Position numbers and translations under genes: made by a program. Shown piece after piece: positions 1-9,071 of a stretch of DNA of 64,000 nucleotides (the first letter of the stretch is position 1; each line of letters opens with the position of its first letter). Source of the stretch: Bacteroides sp. (GTDB lineage: Bacteria > Bacteroidota > Bacteroidia > Bacteroidales > Bacteroidaceae); the NCBI GenBank assembly GCA_019416685.1, contig DXWV01000059.1:146872-210871 (forward strand), written 5' to 3'. The notes below the pieces were generated by a model. The model worked only from the letters and a program-made list of their open reading frames with translations, was not told where the DNA came from and did not search any database.

Positions 1-241
1 AATCCCAATAGATCGGTTGTAAAAAGGTTATTTTGGTTCCATCTTTGCACCGTTCAATGGAGTGCAAGATAGGGTGAAGGCTCATTCCGTTTTTGTAGGT
101 TTTGTAGGCAACCTTTATTTCATTACCTTTAAGCTCATAGGCTTCTTTCATTAATTCCTCAACGCTTTTGCGGGGTTGAGCCATCAGGGTAATACTTCCT
201 ATTGACAGGAGTAATACGATGATTGATAAACTTTTTCTCAT
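1..241 (-). CDS. Secreted protein, N-terminal fragment (cut by window edge)
   Basis: The 5' end of a minus-strand gene: the start codon is at 241 and the reading frame stays open to base 1, giving 80 residues. The protein begins MRKSLSIIVLLLSIGS, a typical Sec signal peptide ending near Ala-Gln, followed by a basic and helical stretch (KSVEELMKEAYEL). It starts only 7 bases after the stop of the GH2 beta-galactosidase at 249-4766, so it is very likely co-transcribed with the hydrolase operon. I do not recognise the family from this short piece. It could be another carbohydrate enzyme of the locus, but nothing visible fixes a function. Confidence 0.7.
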   Translation of the reverse strand, partial: MRKSLSIIVLLLSIGSITLMAQPRKSVEELMKEAYELKGNEIKVAYKTYKNGMSLHPILHSIERCKDGTKITFLQPIYWD

Positions 242-248
242 AATTTCT

Positions 249-3200
249 TTATTTTAATAGTACAACTTTGAAAAATGCAGCGTTTGTTTTTTTTCCCGTG
301 TCTACAGAGATGAGATAGATCCCATTGGAATAGTTCATCGGAATTGTTACTTGCCCTTCAGTAGTATAAGTAGATAATGTCCGGCCGGATAAATCTCTGA
401 TTCTGATACTTGTGTTTGCAGGAGAGTATACTGTTATGTTTCCATTGGATAAAGTAGACTGTATGGAAATTCCGGTAGGGTTGGCTACCGGAATAATGCT
501 TACTGCGTCTGCTTTCTCTAATGTCCAGATAGCTCCTTCGAGTTTATCCGCATAGATGAAAGAGCCGGGAGAGTGACTATCTAAATTAATATACTGGAAT
601 TTGTTCCACAAGCCACGTAGCATACAAGTACAATCCTCTTGAATCTCTATTTGTATCCACCCATTCTGTGCTGTCTCTTTACTGGCAATGCAGGTCCAGT
701 TATCTTGCCCTTTATTAAGGTATTTTCCTGCTGCTTTTACATTGTATATGGATGTAAATCCTGTTACCGGAATGAACTCGAAAAGAAAACTTTCATCTCC
801 TTTGTCTAACGGATTAATGCAGAAGTCTCCGCTTTTATTAGACAGTAATTCCAGATATAAATCGGATTCTATGTGCTTAATATAGTACTTTTGACCACTT
901 ACTACCGCTTCGCAAACGCCAGGGGTAACCGATACAATAGCCGAAGCTCCAATGCCCAATTCTGCTGCTGACGCCCATGGTTTACCATTTGCTTCTGACT
1001 TGGGAATTAACTTGAAATAACGAGCTTCCGGTTTGGATGGTATCTTTACAATTTGCTGTTCAGAAGTGTTGTCAAACGAGCCTGTTGCTGCCGGACTACC
1101 CCATACTTCCGGGTTATTACTAAAGTAAATTTCATATTCTTTGATACGTCCGTTGCTGCCGTCTTTTCTAGCCAGATAGGTAAACTCTTCCACTTTATAA
1201 GTTTGTGCCATATCTATCACTATTTCATGTGGGTAGGTAGATTCATTGGTTCCATATTGGGTATGCCAAATCGTATTTTCATTACCATCAATGGCTTTCT
1301 GCGCACCTTCACCGCTATTGGCCTGACTGGAGTAGCTGATTACTTTCCATTTTGATTTGTCTACAAAGAGATCCACATCGAGTGAGGTGATCATACTATT
1401 ATAGTAGCCATCAGCTTTGCAGTAGGCTTCTATATGTCCACCTTCCAATAATGGAAATTCTGTTGTATAGTGCAGGAAGTCACCATTATTCACTTTATAG
1501 TATATTTGTGCATCAGTCGTGGTGGTAGAGAGATAAACTTCTCCTTTTTTGCCCTTTTCAATTTTTACCGGTGCACAGACAGGACTTTCTATTCTTGCCA
1601 TTTCTGATAATTCTTCGTTGCTCTTTGGGGAATTAACCGGCAGAATGATAAAGTTGAAAATAGTATTTTCTGCTTTTAGCTCATATTGATCGAGTACATC
1701 GGAGCCGCAACTGGCATTTCCTAATGCACGGTTACGAGCATCCAGGCAAATAACTGTATTTTTTATGAACTTCATCTGATAAGGATGCATCACACGGTTA
1801 CTGCATGTGGTGACCATATCAGAGGCATGCCAGTGGGCAACAGAGGTTGCCATTTTTTTCGGAGCAATAAACAAAAGCCCCGTTCCTTCATTGTCAGACA
1901 GGCTTATCCAACGAGTCTCTTCTTTATTACCCATTTCTTGTGGCATTACGTAGTTGGTCCACTGTTCGTCAATTGTGCTGTTATAGACGCTCTCAAAGCA
2001 GGATTCTTTACGGTCGGCATAGCTGTCCCACGGTCCACGTCCGAACCATGTGACGTTTTCGAATCCTTCCGGCATTTCAAACACGTATCCGATTTTGGGT
2101 AACACTACGTTTTTCACGGCAGGATCAATCACCGAGTTTACAAAAATAGCGCCATCGGGCATTATCTTAAATGCAATTTGGGTGGTGAAAGTATAAGGCT
2201 CGTTTGCTTTGTATGTATTGGTTATGTTGAGGTTGACGGAATTATCCGCTTCGTTCTTTTCTATGTTCCATTTTCCGGCTTCTACAGTGAGGTTTCTCAG
2301 GCCCATATTATCCCAGTTTGACGTATGTACTTTATCATTAGCCGTTCCTGCACGAAATACATTCAGTTTTATCGGAGAATCGATAAGCGTTTGTCCATTT
2401 AATACATATTTTATCAATGTCCCCGATAATCTGGAAAAAGTGGCTGTGAAATTTGTACCACTTACTGTTATGCTTCTCGGTCCGTTTGCGACGGCTAGTT
2501 TATCTGATTTCCCGGCTTGATAAGTAGGTTTAAGAGCATCCTTTAGCTGAATTTGTTCACTGGCTACTTCATATCCGGCATTGGCCCACCAATTGTTGTT
2601 TTTTTGACATACACTGAAACGAATGAAATATTCAGCCTCTTCTTTTGCATCTTTGGGGAGTGCATCAATTGTGATCTCTTCTGTTCCGCCGGCAGGTATC
2701 GAGATACTTAGTTGTTGAGTAGAAAGAACTTTTCCTTCTTCAAGGATAGAATAGGAGATATTAAATTCGTCGGTAGATTTAAACACCAGTTTGTTCCTTA
2801 ATACAAAAGTCTTTTTATCTTCTTTCATGGAGAATACGACAGGCTGATAAATTTTTTTGGTATTGTAGCTTTTTGCTGATAGGGAATAATCGGCAAAGAT
2901 AACGCCATTTGTGCAGAAAGTTCCGTCATTGGGCTTATCACCGAAATCACTGCCATAGGCCCAATAATACTCATTTGCTTTACCCGGAACTTCCATTTTT
3001 AATCCTTGATCTTTCCAGTCCCAGATGAATTCACCGGTTAATGCCGGATAGTTCTCATACAGGTCAAACATTTCCCGGACGTTGCCCATCGCATTTCCCA
3101 TGGCATGACTGTTTTCGCATTGGATGTGCGGACGGGGCTTTTGACCACTTTTAAACTGATTTTCACGTTCAACTCCTATATTGTGAATACTACTATAACT

Positions 3201-4766
3201 GGCATACATAGTACTTGTCACATCACACCACTGACTGTTTCCTTCGTAATGTGTCAGGCGGGTTTTATCCAGTGCTTTTACTGCCTCGGATACGTATTTA
3301 AAGTTGTCTCCCTTGCCTGACTCGTTTCCAAATGACCACATGAAGATAGAAACATGATTCTTGTGCCATTTTACTTGATTTACGGAGCGTTCAATCATTG
3401 GTTTACGAAATTGTTCTATACCGGATAACTTCATATCTCCATGACACTCCACATTGGCCTCGGAAAGTACGTAAAGACCATATTTATCGCAGAGGTCATA
3501 AAAGTATGGATTATTGGGATAATGCGATGTGCGTACGGCATTTATATTCAGGCGCTTCATGGTTTTTACATCCATCTCCATCTCTTCTTTGCTGACGGTA
3601 CGTCCATTGATTTCGCTATGATCATGGCGATTTACTCCATAGAATACAACGCGTTTGCCATTGATAGTTAATGCTCCATTATCAGCAATGCCTACTTCTC
3701 TGAATCCGACTTTGCCTCCTCTTATATCTGTGATTTTATCGTTCTCCTGCAACGTTATTACAAGATCATAGAGGGTGGGGGTTTCTGCCGTCCATTTTTG
3801 GGGATTTGTAACTTCCATTGTCAACGTGTTGTTCCCCATTGCAGGATTGTTCAGAGTCTGTTGGGTTATTACTGCACCATTATCCAGAATTTTTGCAGTC
3901 AATTTACCTCCAGTCAGAGTAGTTCCTGCCAACTTTATATCCAGAGTTACATGAGCGTTTATATAATTTTCATCCAAATCAGTCTGGAAAAAGTAATCGC
4001 GAATCTGTGTTCTTGGAGCCGACCATAAAAATACATCCCGATGGATGCCACTGAAACGCCAGAAGTCTTGACATTCTAAGAAAGAGCCACTGGTGAAACG
4101 GTAAGCCTGCACTGCAACCGTATTTTTTCCGGGTTTGATATACTGTGTTATATTAAATTCGGAAGGAAGATAGGAATCTTCGGAATACCCTACTTCTTTG
4201 CCGTTTATCCAAAGATAATAGCCGTGACCTGCCCCGTTGAAACGGATAAAGACATCACGTCCGTCCCAATAGGTTGGGAGGGTGAATTCTCTACGATAGC
4301 TACCCACCGGATTCTTCATGTTGTTATTGTACGTCCAGTCAGAAGGTCGATCAGCCATAACGCTATACGTCGTAGAGTTATAGGTGAAAGGATAACTTGT
4401 ATTGACATACAAGGGTTTGTCCCAGTTTTTGTTGTTTCTGATACCATATACCTGCCACACGGATGGTACTTGTATGTCATCCCAGCCATTTACGTCAAAG
4501 GATGTATCATAGAAATTATCTGGTTTCTCCGAAGGATCCGGTACCCATTTGAATTTCCAGGTTCCGTTTAGCGAGAAATAGAATGGAGATTCTTCAATTG
4601 CTAAATCTCTGACTTGTTGTTCGTCGGAATAGGGAATGGCTATGGTATGTGCTTCTTCCCGGTTTATCTGGGTAATTTCTACATTGTCCCATTCATTTTG
4701 AGCTGTCAGGCTTCCGGGAGTTAATAGGAGTCCTCCAATAATATTGATTATAGAATGGTGTTTCAT
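249..4766 (-). CDS. GH2 beta-galactosidase, multidomain, with discoidin, beta-trefoil-like and sorting-type C-terminal modules
   Basis: A 1505-aa secreted enzyme predicted to hydrolyse terminal beta-galactosides. A signal peptide (about 1-22) is followed by the GH2 sugar-binding domain (about 50-250), an Ig-like domain (about 255-355) and the TIM barrel (about 360-640). The acid/base is E482 in FGNESG and the nucleophile E551 in CENSHAMGN, as in LacZ. A LacZ-like beta-sandwich domain lies around 760-1080. After it come a hexosaminidase-C-like segment (about 1090-1140), an F5/8-type discoidin domain (about 1145-1285), a ricin-like beta-trefoil region (about 1293-1421) and a 74-residue tail (1432-1505) resembling type IX secretion sorting domains. 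LacZ-type enzymes are usually about 1000-1050 aa, so the last 400 residues are accessory and probably bind glycan. The substrate could also be a beta-glucuronide or related beta-glycoside. It lies 20 bases after the SGNH esterase in the same operon. Confidence 0.9.
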   Translation of the reverse strand: MKHHSIINIIGGLLLTPGSLTAQNEWDNVEITQINREEAHTIAIPYSDEQQVRDLAIEESPFYFSLNGTWKFKWVPDPSEKPDNFYDTSFDVNGWDDIQVPSVWQVYGIRNNKNWDKPLYVNTSYPFTYNSTTYSVMADRPSDWTYNNNMKNPVGSYRREFTLPTYWDGRDVFIRFNGAGHGYYLWINGKEVGYSEDSYLPSEFNITQYIKPGKNTVAVQAYRFTSGSFLECQDFWRFSGIHRDVFLWSAPRTQIRDYFFQTDLDENYINAHVTLDIKLAGTTLTGGKLTAKILDNGAVITQQTLNNPAMGNNTLTMEVTNPQKWTAETPTLYDLVITLQENDKITDIRGGKVGFREVGIADNGALTINGKRVVFYGVNRHDHSEINGRTVSKEEMEMDVKTMKRLNINAVRTSHYPNNPYFYDLCDKYGLYVLSEANVECHGDMKLSGIEQFRKPMIERSVNQVKWHKNHVSIFMWSFGNESGKGDNFKYVSEAVKALDKTRLTHYEGNSQWCDVTSTMYASYSSIHNIGVERENQFKSGQKPRPHIQCENSHAMGNAMGNVREMFDLYENYPALTGEFIWDWKDQGLKMEVPGKANEYYWAYGSDFGDKPNDGTFCTNGVIFADYSLSAKSYNTKKIYQPVVFSMKEDKKTFVLRNKLVFKSTDEFNISYSILEEGKVLSTQQLSISIPAGGTEEITIDALPKDAKEEAEYFIRFSVCQKNNNWWANAGYEVASEQIQLKDALKPTYQAGKSDKLAVANGPRSITVSGTNFTATFSRLSGTLIKYVLNGQTLIDSPIKLNVFRAGTANDKVHTSNWDNMGLRNLTVEAGKWNIEKNEADNSVNLNITNTYKANEPYTFTTQIAFKIMPDGAIFVNSVIDPAVKNVVLPKIGYVFEMPEGFENVTWFGRGPWDSYADRKESCFESVYNSTIDEQWTNYVMPQEMGNKEETRWISLSDNEGTGLLFIAPKKMATSVAHWHASDMVTTCSNRVMHPYQMKFIKNTVICLDARNRALGNASCGSDVLDQYELKAENTIFNFIILPVNSPKSNEELSEMARIESPVCAPVKIEKGKKGEVYLSTTTTDAQIYYKVNNGDFLHYTTEFPLLEGGHIEAYCKADGYYNSMITSLDVDLFVDKSKWKVISYSSQANSGEGAQKAIDGNENTIWHTQYGTNESTYPHEIVIDMAQTYKVEEFTYLARKDGSNGRIKEYEIYFSNNPEVWGSPAATGSFDNTSEQQIVKIPSKPEARYFKLIPKSEANGKPWASAAELGIGASAIVSVTPGVCEAVVSGQKYYIKHIESDLYLELLSNKSGDFCINPLDKGDESFLFEFIPVTGFTSIYNVKAAGKYLNKGQDNWTCIASKETAQNGWIQIEIQEDCTCMLRGLWNKFQYINLDSHSPGSFIYADKLEGAIWTLEKADAVSIIPVANPTGISIQSTLSNGNITVYSPANTSIRIRDLSGRTLSTYTTEGQVTIPMNYSNGIYLISVDTGKKTNAAFFKVVLLK

Positions 4767-4786
4767 TTTATTATAAGATTTGTTTC

Positions 4787-6571
4787 TTAGTTCCTGATAA
4801 TTACTTTCTTTATATCTTTTCTCCCTTGAGCATTTAGTGCTACCAAATAGCTGCCCGCCGGCAGAAACTCTCTGACGTGGGTTCTTGCTGCTATCTTTCC
4901 TTTAGACAGGAGGCATCCGCCGTTGAGAGAAAATATTTCATAATGGCTTGCATGGTCTGTTTCTGAGATAATTGTCAGATGATTTCTTTCTGTATGGATG
5001 ACCAATCCGGGGATATTTATGGACTCGATACCTACTCCTTCCGGTGCTTCGAAAAGTTGCCATTCGGACAGTTGGAAGTAATCACTCTTTTCGGTTACAA
5101 TGATCTTGAAAATCTTGTAGGCTTTGTCTGTTTTCACCGGATACTCCATCGTACTATAACTTCCTGCAAAGAATTGATCCCGTTGTATATCCAGAATATC
5201 CCAATGTGTCTCGTCATTGGAACCGTATAGTGTCCATATCACCGGATCGCGATCCGGAGCGTTGTAGGCTGATGTTAGTGTGTATTTGCCTATCTTGACA
5301 GCTATGGGTGAATCATATTTTACCCATACGCTGTTACCGTTTTGAACTTGCGTACAGAACTTCGTTTTCACATTGCCGTCTATCAGGTTGCTGATGCCTT
5401 CATTGGCGATTGTATTAAATTGCGCAGTGACTTTACCACCGTTATTCATGATTGAAGTGTTTAGGGGAGATTCATGTCCAAACAGCTGCCATTCGTTGAT
5501 GGCTATCTTGTCACTACCATTGTTTTCTGATACCATAAGGCGATAGAGCGGGAAGGTATAATACATGTTCAGATGGAAAATCCGAGTTTCATTGGGAGCG
5601 AAAACAATATCCGTTTGTTCGTCTATCGGTTGCCATCTTTTGCCGGTTGTGCTTCCTTGTAGCATCCATGATCTGGGAGCAGCAGTAGCGTCAGTACCGG
5701 ATGTAATGGAGTAAGTTGTGATGCTGTTGGAAGGAGGCATATCGATGGAAAACCAAGATTTGGGAGTGAAATCGGCAATTATACCGGTTTTTCCGTTGTT
5801 ATCCAGCAAGAGATCCAGGTCTATTTTGTCAATGGATGAATTGCTGTTTGTTCTCAGATCTGTTCTGTCCTGGGGTGCCAATTGCAGAAAAAAGCCTTCC
5901 GGCAGTTCCGGAACTTCTTTGGGAGCAATGGCGCTACCCACAACATGGGCGAGTAAAATATACCCTTTATCGTTCGGATGAACTTTATCGGTGGTCAGAT
6001 GAGCTTTACCCTCAAAAGGGGTGTGGCAATCTATGATAGTTGTTCCTGTTTCTTGGGCAATCTGGTCAATCATAGGTATCATTTCACCGGTAATGATAGC
6101 ATCATCGGCAATCCAGTTATTGGGGCCGAACAGAGGGAGGGGATAGCAGATATAAATCTTTGGCCGCGAGGGGAGGTTTTTGAATGAGTTAATTAACTCG
6201 ATGTAATCTCTCACATATTGGTCTTTGTGTACCCAGTTGTTGGGTTTTGCATCATTAGTTCCCAGTTTGATGATGACGATGTCGGGATTATAGTTCAATG
6301 CTTTTTGGTAACGTTCATGATTCCAGTAAGGTGAATTTCCACTTTTCATCAGTGTGTGACCGCTTGCTCCGAAGTTCTTGACTTCATAGTTGGTTGTCCC
6401 TAAGTTACGTTGTAACACAGCAGGGTAATTGGTTGATCCGCCGGTAGCTCCGATGCCTTCGGTTATACTGTTTCCCACACAAGCGATCTTTGTTTTTTGT
6501 GCGAAAGAGAAAGAAGGGAGTAGGCTGGAAATGAGTAGTAGAACGACATAGAAATGATGGTTTCTTTTCAT
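4787..6571 (-). CDS. SGNH/GDSL carbohydrate esterase with discoidin-type domains
   Basis: A 594-aa secreted esterase, probably removing acetyl groups from the target glycan. A signal peptide (about 1-24) precedes an SGNH hydrolase domain (about 27-215). Block I is GNSITEG with nucleophile S35; GTND is at 104-107; the catalytic Asp/His pair is D195 and H198 in DKVHPND. Two stretches (about 230-365 and 370-510) look like F5/8-type C carbohydrate-binding domains. The last 80 residues end in LPAGSYLVALNAQGRKDIKKVIIRN-like strands similar to a type IX sorting tail. Family SGNH esterases are commonly about 200-250 aa, so more than half of this protein is accessory. It is 20 bases upstream of the GH2 gene and 34 bases downstream of a second SGNH gene. 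Confidence 0.87.
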   Translation of the reverse strand: MKRNHHFYVVLLLISSLLPSFSFAQKTKIACVGNSITEGIGATGGSTNYPAVLQRNLGTTNYEVKNFGASGHTLMKSGNSPYWNHERYQKALNYNPDIVIIKLGTNDAKPNNWVHKDQYVRDYIELINSFKNLPSRPKIYICYPLPLFGPNNWIADDAIITGEMIPMIDQIAQETGTTIIDCHTPFEGKAHLTTDKVHPNDKGYILLAHVVGSAIAPKEVPELPEGFFLQLAPQDRTDLRTNSNSSIDKIDLDLLLDNNGKTGIIADFTPKSWFSIDMPPSNSITTYSITSGTDATAAPRSWMLQGSTTGKRWQPIDEQTDIVFAPNETRIFHLNMYYTFPLYRLMVSENNGSDKIAINEWQLFGHESPLNTSIMNNGGKVTAQFNTIANEGISNLIDGNVKTKFCTQVQNGNSVWVKYDSPIAVKIGKYTLTSAYNAPDRDPVIWTLYGSNDETHWDILDIQRDQFFAGSYSTMEYPVKTDKAYKIFKIIVTEKSDYFQLSEWQLFEAPEGVGIESINIPGLVIHTERNHLTIISETDHASHYEIFSLNGGCLLSKGKIAARTHVREFLPAGSYLVALNAQGRKDIKKVIIRN

Positions 6572-6605
6572 GATTGTATTGTAATTTATAGGTTTGGTAC
6601 GTATT

Positions 6606-7358
6606 TTATTTTATAGCTTTTAAAATAGCTTCTGCCCAGAATTTCCCCAAAATCTTAGCTCCTTCTTTATTGGGGTGCAAAAAGAATGTACCGGCATTAC
6701 CTTCTTCAGGGGTGAAATAGGTTTGATGATTATTTTTGAAGAAATCGAAAGCGGATGTATCTCCCAGGAATACTTGATTGGGCCTGGATTTGGCATAGTG
6801 TTCCACCAGATGTTCTATCATAGGTGTATAGCTTTCTAGTCGTTTAAGGCCGGCGGCAAGGTAAGTAGCACTGTTGTAGGTGTTGGGACTGTACCAGGTA
6901 GGTCGGTGAATGACAACTTTACATTCCGGATATAAAGACAGGAGTTCATCGATGATAGCCTTCATGTTGGTGTAATACACCACCGGTTCGACCGGGGCAC
7001 CGAAGGGTACATCGCAGGCGCTATCGTTAGTACCCAGCATAATGGAAAACAACAATATGCCTTTTTCTTTTGACAATTCGGCAGCTGCAGCATTGACTTT
7101 TGGAAATTCCTGATTTGAAATAGGAAGATAATTGAGTGTAGTCATACCGCTTACTCCGCGATTGCGGTAGTTTACCCGGCATTTGAGAGCTTTTTCCAGA
7201 TAGTGGCTAGCATGTACGGGAGGTGCTTCTGTTTCACGGTTCTTGAGTAGTGCTCCTCTGGTGATACTATTGCCTACATATACGATGTTGAGGTCTTGAG
7301 CGAATACATTGCTAATGTATAAGCTTCCCAAAAGACAGAGAAAGAATAAATGTTTCAT
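6606..7358 (-). CDS. SGNH/GDSL hydrolase, single domain
   Basis: A 250-aa secreted SGNH hydrolase, likely a carbohydrate esterase. I place the start at 7358 because MKHLFFLCLLGSLYISNVFA is a clean signal peptide; a longer in-frame reading to 7430 only adds a polar stretch in front of it. Block I is GNSITRG with nucleophile S31, GTND is at 109-112, and the C-terminal FFLHPNKEGA carries the catalytic His. It has no extra domains, unlike its neighbour at 4787-6571, so the two are paralogous in function rather than duplicates. The gap to the upstream esterase gene is 231 bases, the longest break within the operon. Confidence 0.85.
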   Translation of the reverse strand: MKHLFFLCLLGSLYISNVFAQDLNIVYVGNSITRGALLKNRETEAPPVHASHYLEKALKCRVNYRNRGVSGMTTLNYLPISNQEFPKVNAAAAELSKEKGILLFSIMLGTNDSACDVPFGAPVEPVVYYTNMKAIIDELLSLYPECKVVIHRPTWYSPNTYNSATYLAAGLKRLESYTPMIEHLVEHYAKSRPNQVFLGDTSAFDFFKNNHQTYFTPEEGNAGTFFLHPNKEGAKILGKFWAEAILKAIK

Positions 7359-7589
7359 TGTGTTCTTATTATTATATAGTGAGTGATTCGGTATTGAAAT
7401 GAAAGAGTAACAGTAATTAAAGTCCTTCACAAATATTGCTTAGTGTGTTTTTCTTTTGGGATATTAAACAGTTCTCTTTTCGTGTCGCCCTGGTATACTA
7501 TTGTTCGAAAACGCCTTCTTGAGTGGTATAAAGAGTACTTCGGATCTCTTCCTGATAGGAAGTATTTAAGGTAAATCGGGTGAAAACTC
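7359..7589. other. Longest intergenic gap inside the hydrolase operon
   Basis: 231 bases between the SASA-type esterase and the SGNH esterase; all other junctions in this operon are under 40 bases. A short palindrome sits at 7548-7562 (CTTCCT-N3-AGGAAG). I found no exact TAnnTTTG box on the minus strand here, only AATATTTG near 7427-7434. An internal promoter or processing site is possible but not shown. Confidence 0.35.
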
Positions 7590-9071
7590 TCACTTTGTTT
7601 CGAATGTAGAAGCAGGTAGTCCTTTCCGGTTTATCAGGTTGGCGTGAGTAAAAGGTTGCCAGGCATATCGTACTTTACATATTTTATCTACTTTCGGAGA
7701 AGTGAGAATAATCTGTTTCTTTTTGATGGTAGCCTGTGCCGGATAGAAAATATTATTTTCTCCTGCCACTTCAAAGCTACGTATCGGTTGATGGTCCGCA
7801 GTTGTTAATCCATCCGCATAATCAAAAGTAAGAATAGCTTGGTTTCCTTTGCATTTCATCGAACGATAGAGCGGACCGGAGGGTAAACAGGAGAATTTAT
7901 ATTCTCGGTTCAGCGCCCAGTGTGCCAGGCGTCTGCCGATTTCTCTTTTTTGTTTAGGATGTACATTTAACGAATCCCCTTTGTCATGGGTGACTATCAT
8001 ACCTGTCCCGGGAATACGATACAGGAGTTCCCGTTGTAGGTTGCGAAAGCGAGGCCACGTAGGACGGTTTATGGAAGTTAGTTGTACATAATAAAATGGT
8101 ATTTCTTCTTTCCAGCAGTTACGCCAGCTTCGTACAAGGGCCGGGAAGAGTCTTTCATATGTTTCGGGATTATGTGTATTGGATTCTCCCTGATACCAGA
8201 TAATCCCCCGGATGGTATAAGGTGCTAATGAGAGAACGCCTGCTTCAAATAAATAAGACGGTTCAAAATAATGACGTTGATTCGGGTCGGTAGCTTTGCG
8301 TAGATTGTTTTTACCTCGCTGTCGGCACCATGAATCGATGAGCGGGTTCTCCATCCAGTTATCCAGTATTTTGGATAATAGAGTGTCTTTTTCTATTTCA
8401 CTGCGTCCTACCCATGCCTCGGCGGGTGAGCCACTGATGGCATTGGCGATCAATCCGATTGTGATGTCCTTCAAACTGTCGGCTAACATCTCTCCAAAGG
8501 CGTAGCCAACTGCAGAGAATGAGGATAAATTATGAGCGGAGGCTTTCTCCCAGTTTGTTGGCGTATAAAGCTGCAACTGATTGGCTTCTTCTAGTGTTTT
8601 AGTTCCCCAGGCGCTGTCACTGGGGCGAAGATTCCGTTTCATGTTGAAAAGGCGGATCAGTTTCTCATTAACATGGGCCAGAGCCTCCTTTTTTTCAGCA
8701 GATTCGCCTATGCTGAAAGCCATATTGGATTGTCCGGAACAGAGCCATACTTCTCCTAACATGACGTCTTTAAAAGAAAGTGTTTCCGGACCGGATGTGA
8801 TATTTAGCTGATAAGGTCCTCCGGCAGGCATTGCTTTTAATGTGACCTGCCAGTGCCCGGATACATCGGCACACGTCTCTTTGTGACGGTTTGCTATAGA
8901 TACGATAACTTTTTCGCCAGGGTTTGTTGTGCCTTGTATCCAAATGGGTTTATTACGTTGTAAAACCATGCCATCTGTATACAGAACAGGCACTTTAATG
9001 CTTCCTTGGGCAAGTGCTATGGCAGGTAACAGGCAAAGTAGTAAAATAAAAAGTTTAGTGGTTGTTCTCAT
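7590..9071 (-). CDS. Sialate O-acetylesterase family (SASA) carbohydrate esterase
   Basis: A 493-aa secreted protein of the SASA/DUF303 family, related to 9-O-acetylsialate esterases but in Bacteroides loci often acting on acetylated plant or other glycans. A signal peptide (about 1-21) is followed by a beta-rich segment (about 25-105) and the SGNH-like catalytic domain, where the nucleophile is S115 in CSGQSNM. WYQGESNT near residue 305 and a His-containing segment (NVHPKQKREIGRRLAHWAL) match the family's conserved blocks. Its start overlaps the end of the FAD oxidoreductase by 17 bases, which suggests translational coupling. With no sialidase nearby, a de-acetylase for the main-chain polysaccharide is more likely than a sialate-specific enzyme. 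Confidence 0.88.
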   Translation of the reverse strand: MRTTTKLFILLLCLLPAIALAQGSIKVPVLYTDGMVLQRNKPIWIQGTTNPGEKVIVSIANRHKETCADVSGHWQVTLKAMPAGGPYQLNITSGPETLSFKDVMLGEVWLCSGQSNMAFSIGESAEKKEALAHVNEKLIRLFNMKRNLRPSDSAWGTKTLEEANQLQLYTPTNWEKASAHNLSSFSAVGYAFGEMLADSLKDITIGLIANAISGSPAEAWVGRSEIEKDTLLSKILDNWMENPLIDSWCRQRGKNNLRKATDPNQRHYFEPSYLFEAGVLSLAPYTIRGIIWYQGESNTHNPETYERLFPALVRSWRNCWKEEIPFYYVQLTSINRPTWPRFRNLQRELLYRIPGTGMIVTHDKGDSLNVHPKQKREIGRRLAHWALNREYKFSCLPSGPLYRSMKCKGNQAILTFDYADGLTTADHQPIRSFEVAGENNIFYPAQATIKKKQIILTSPKVDKICKVRYAWQPFTHANLINRKGLPASTFETK

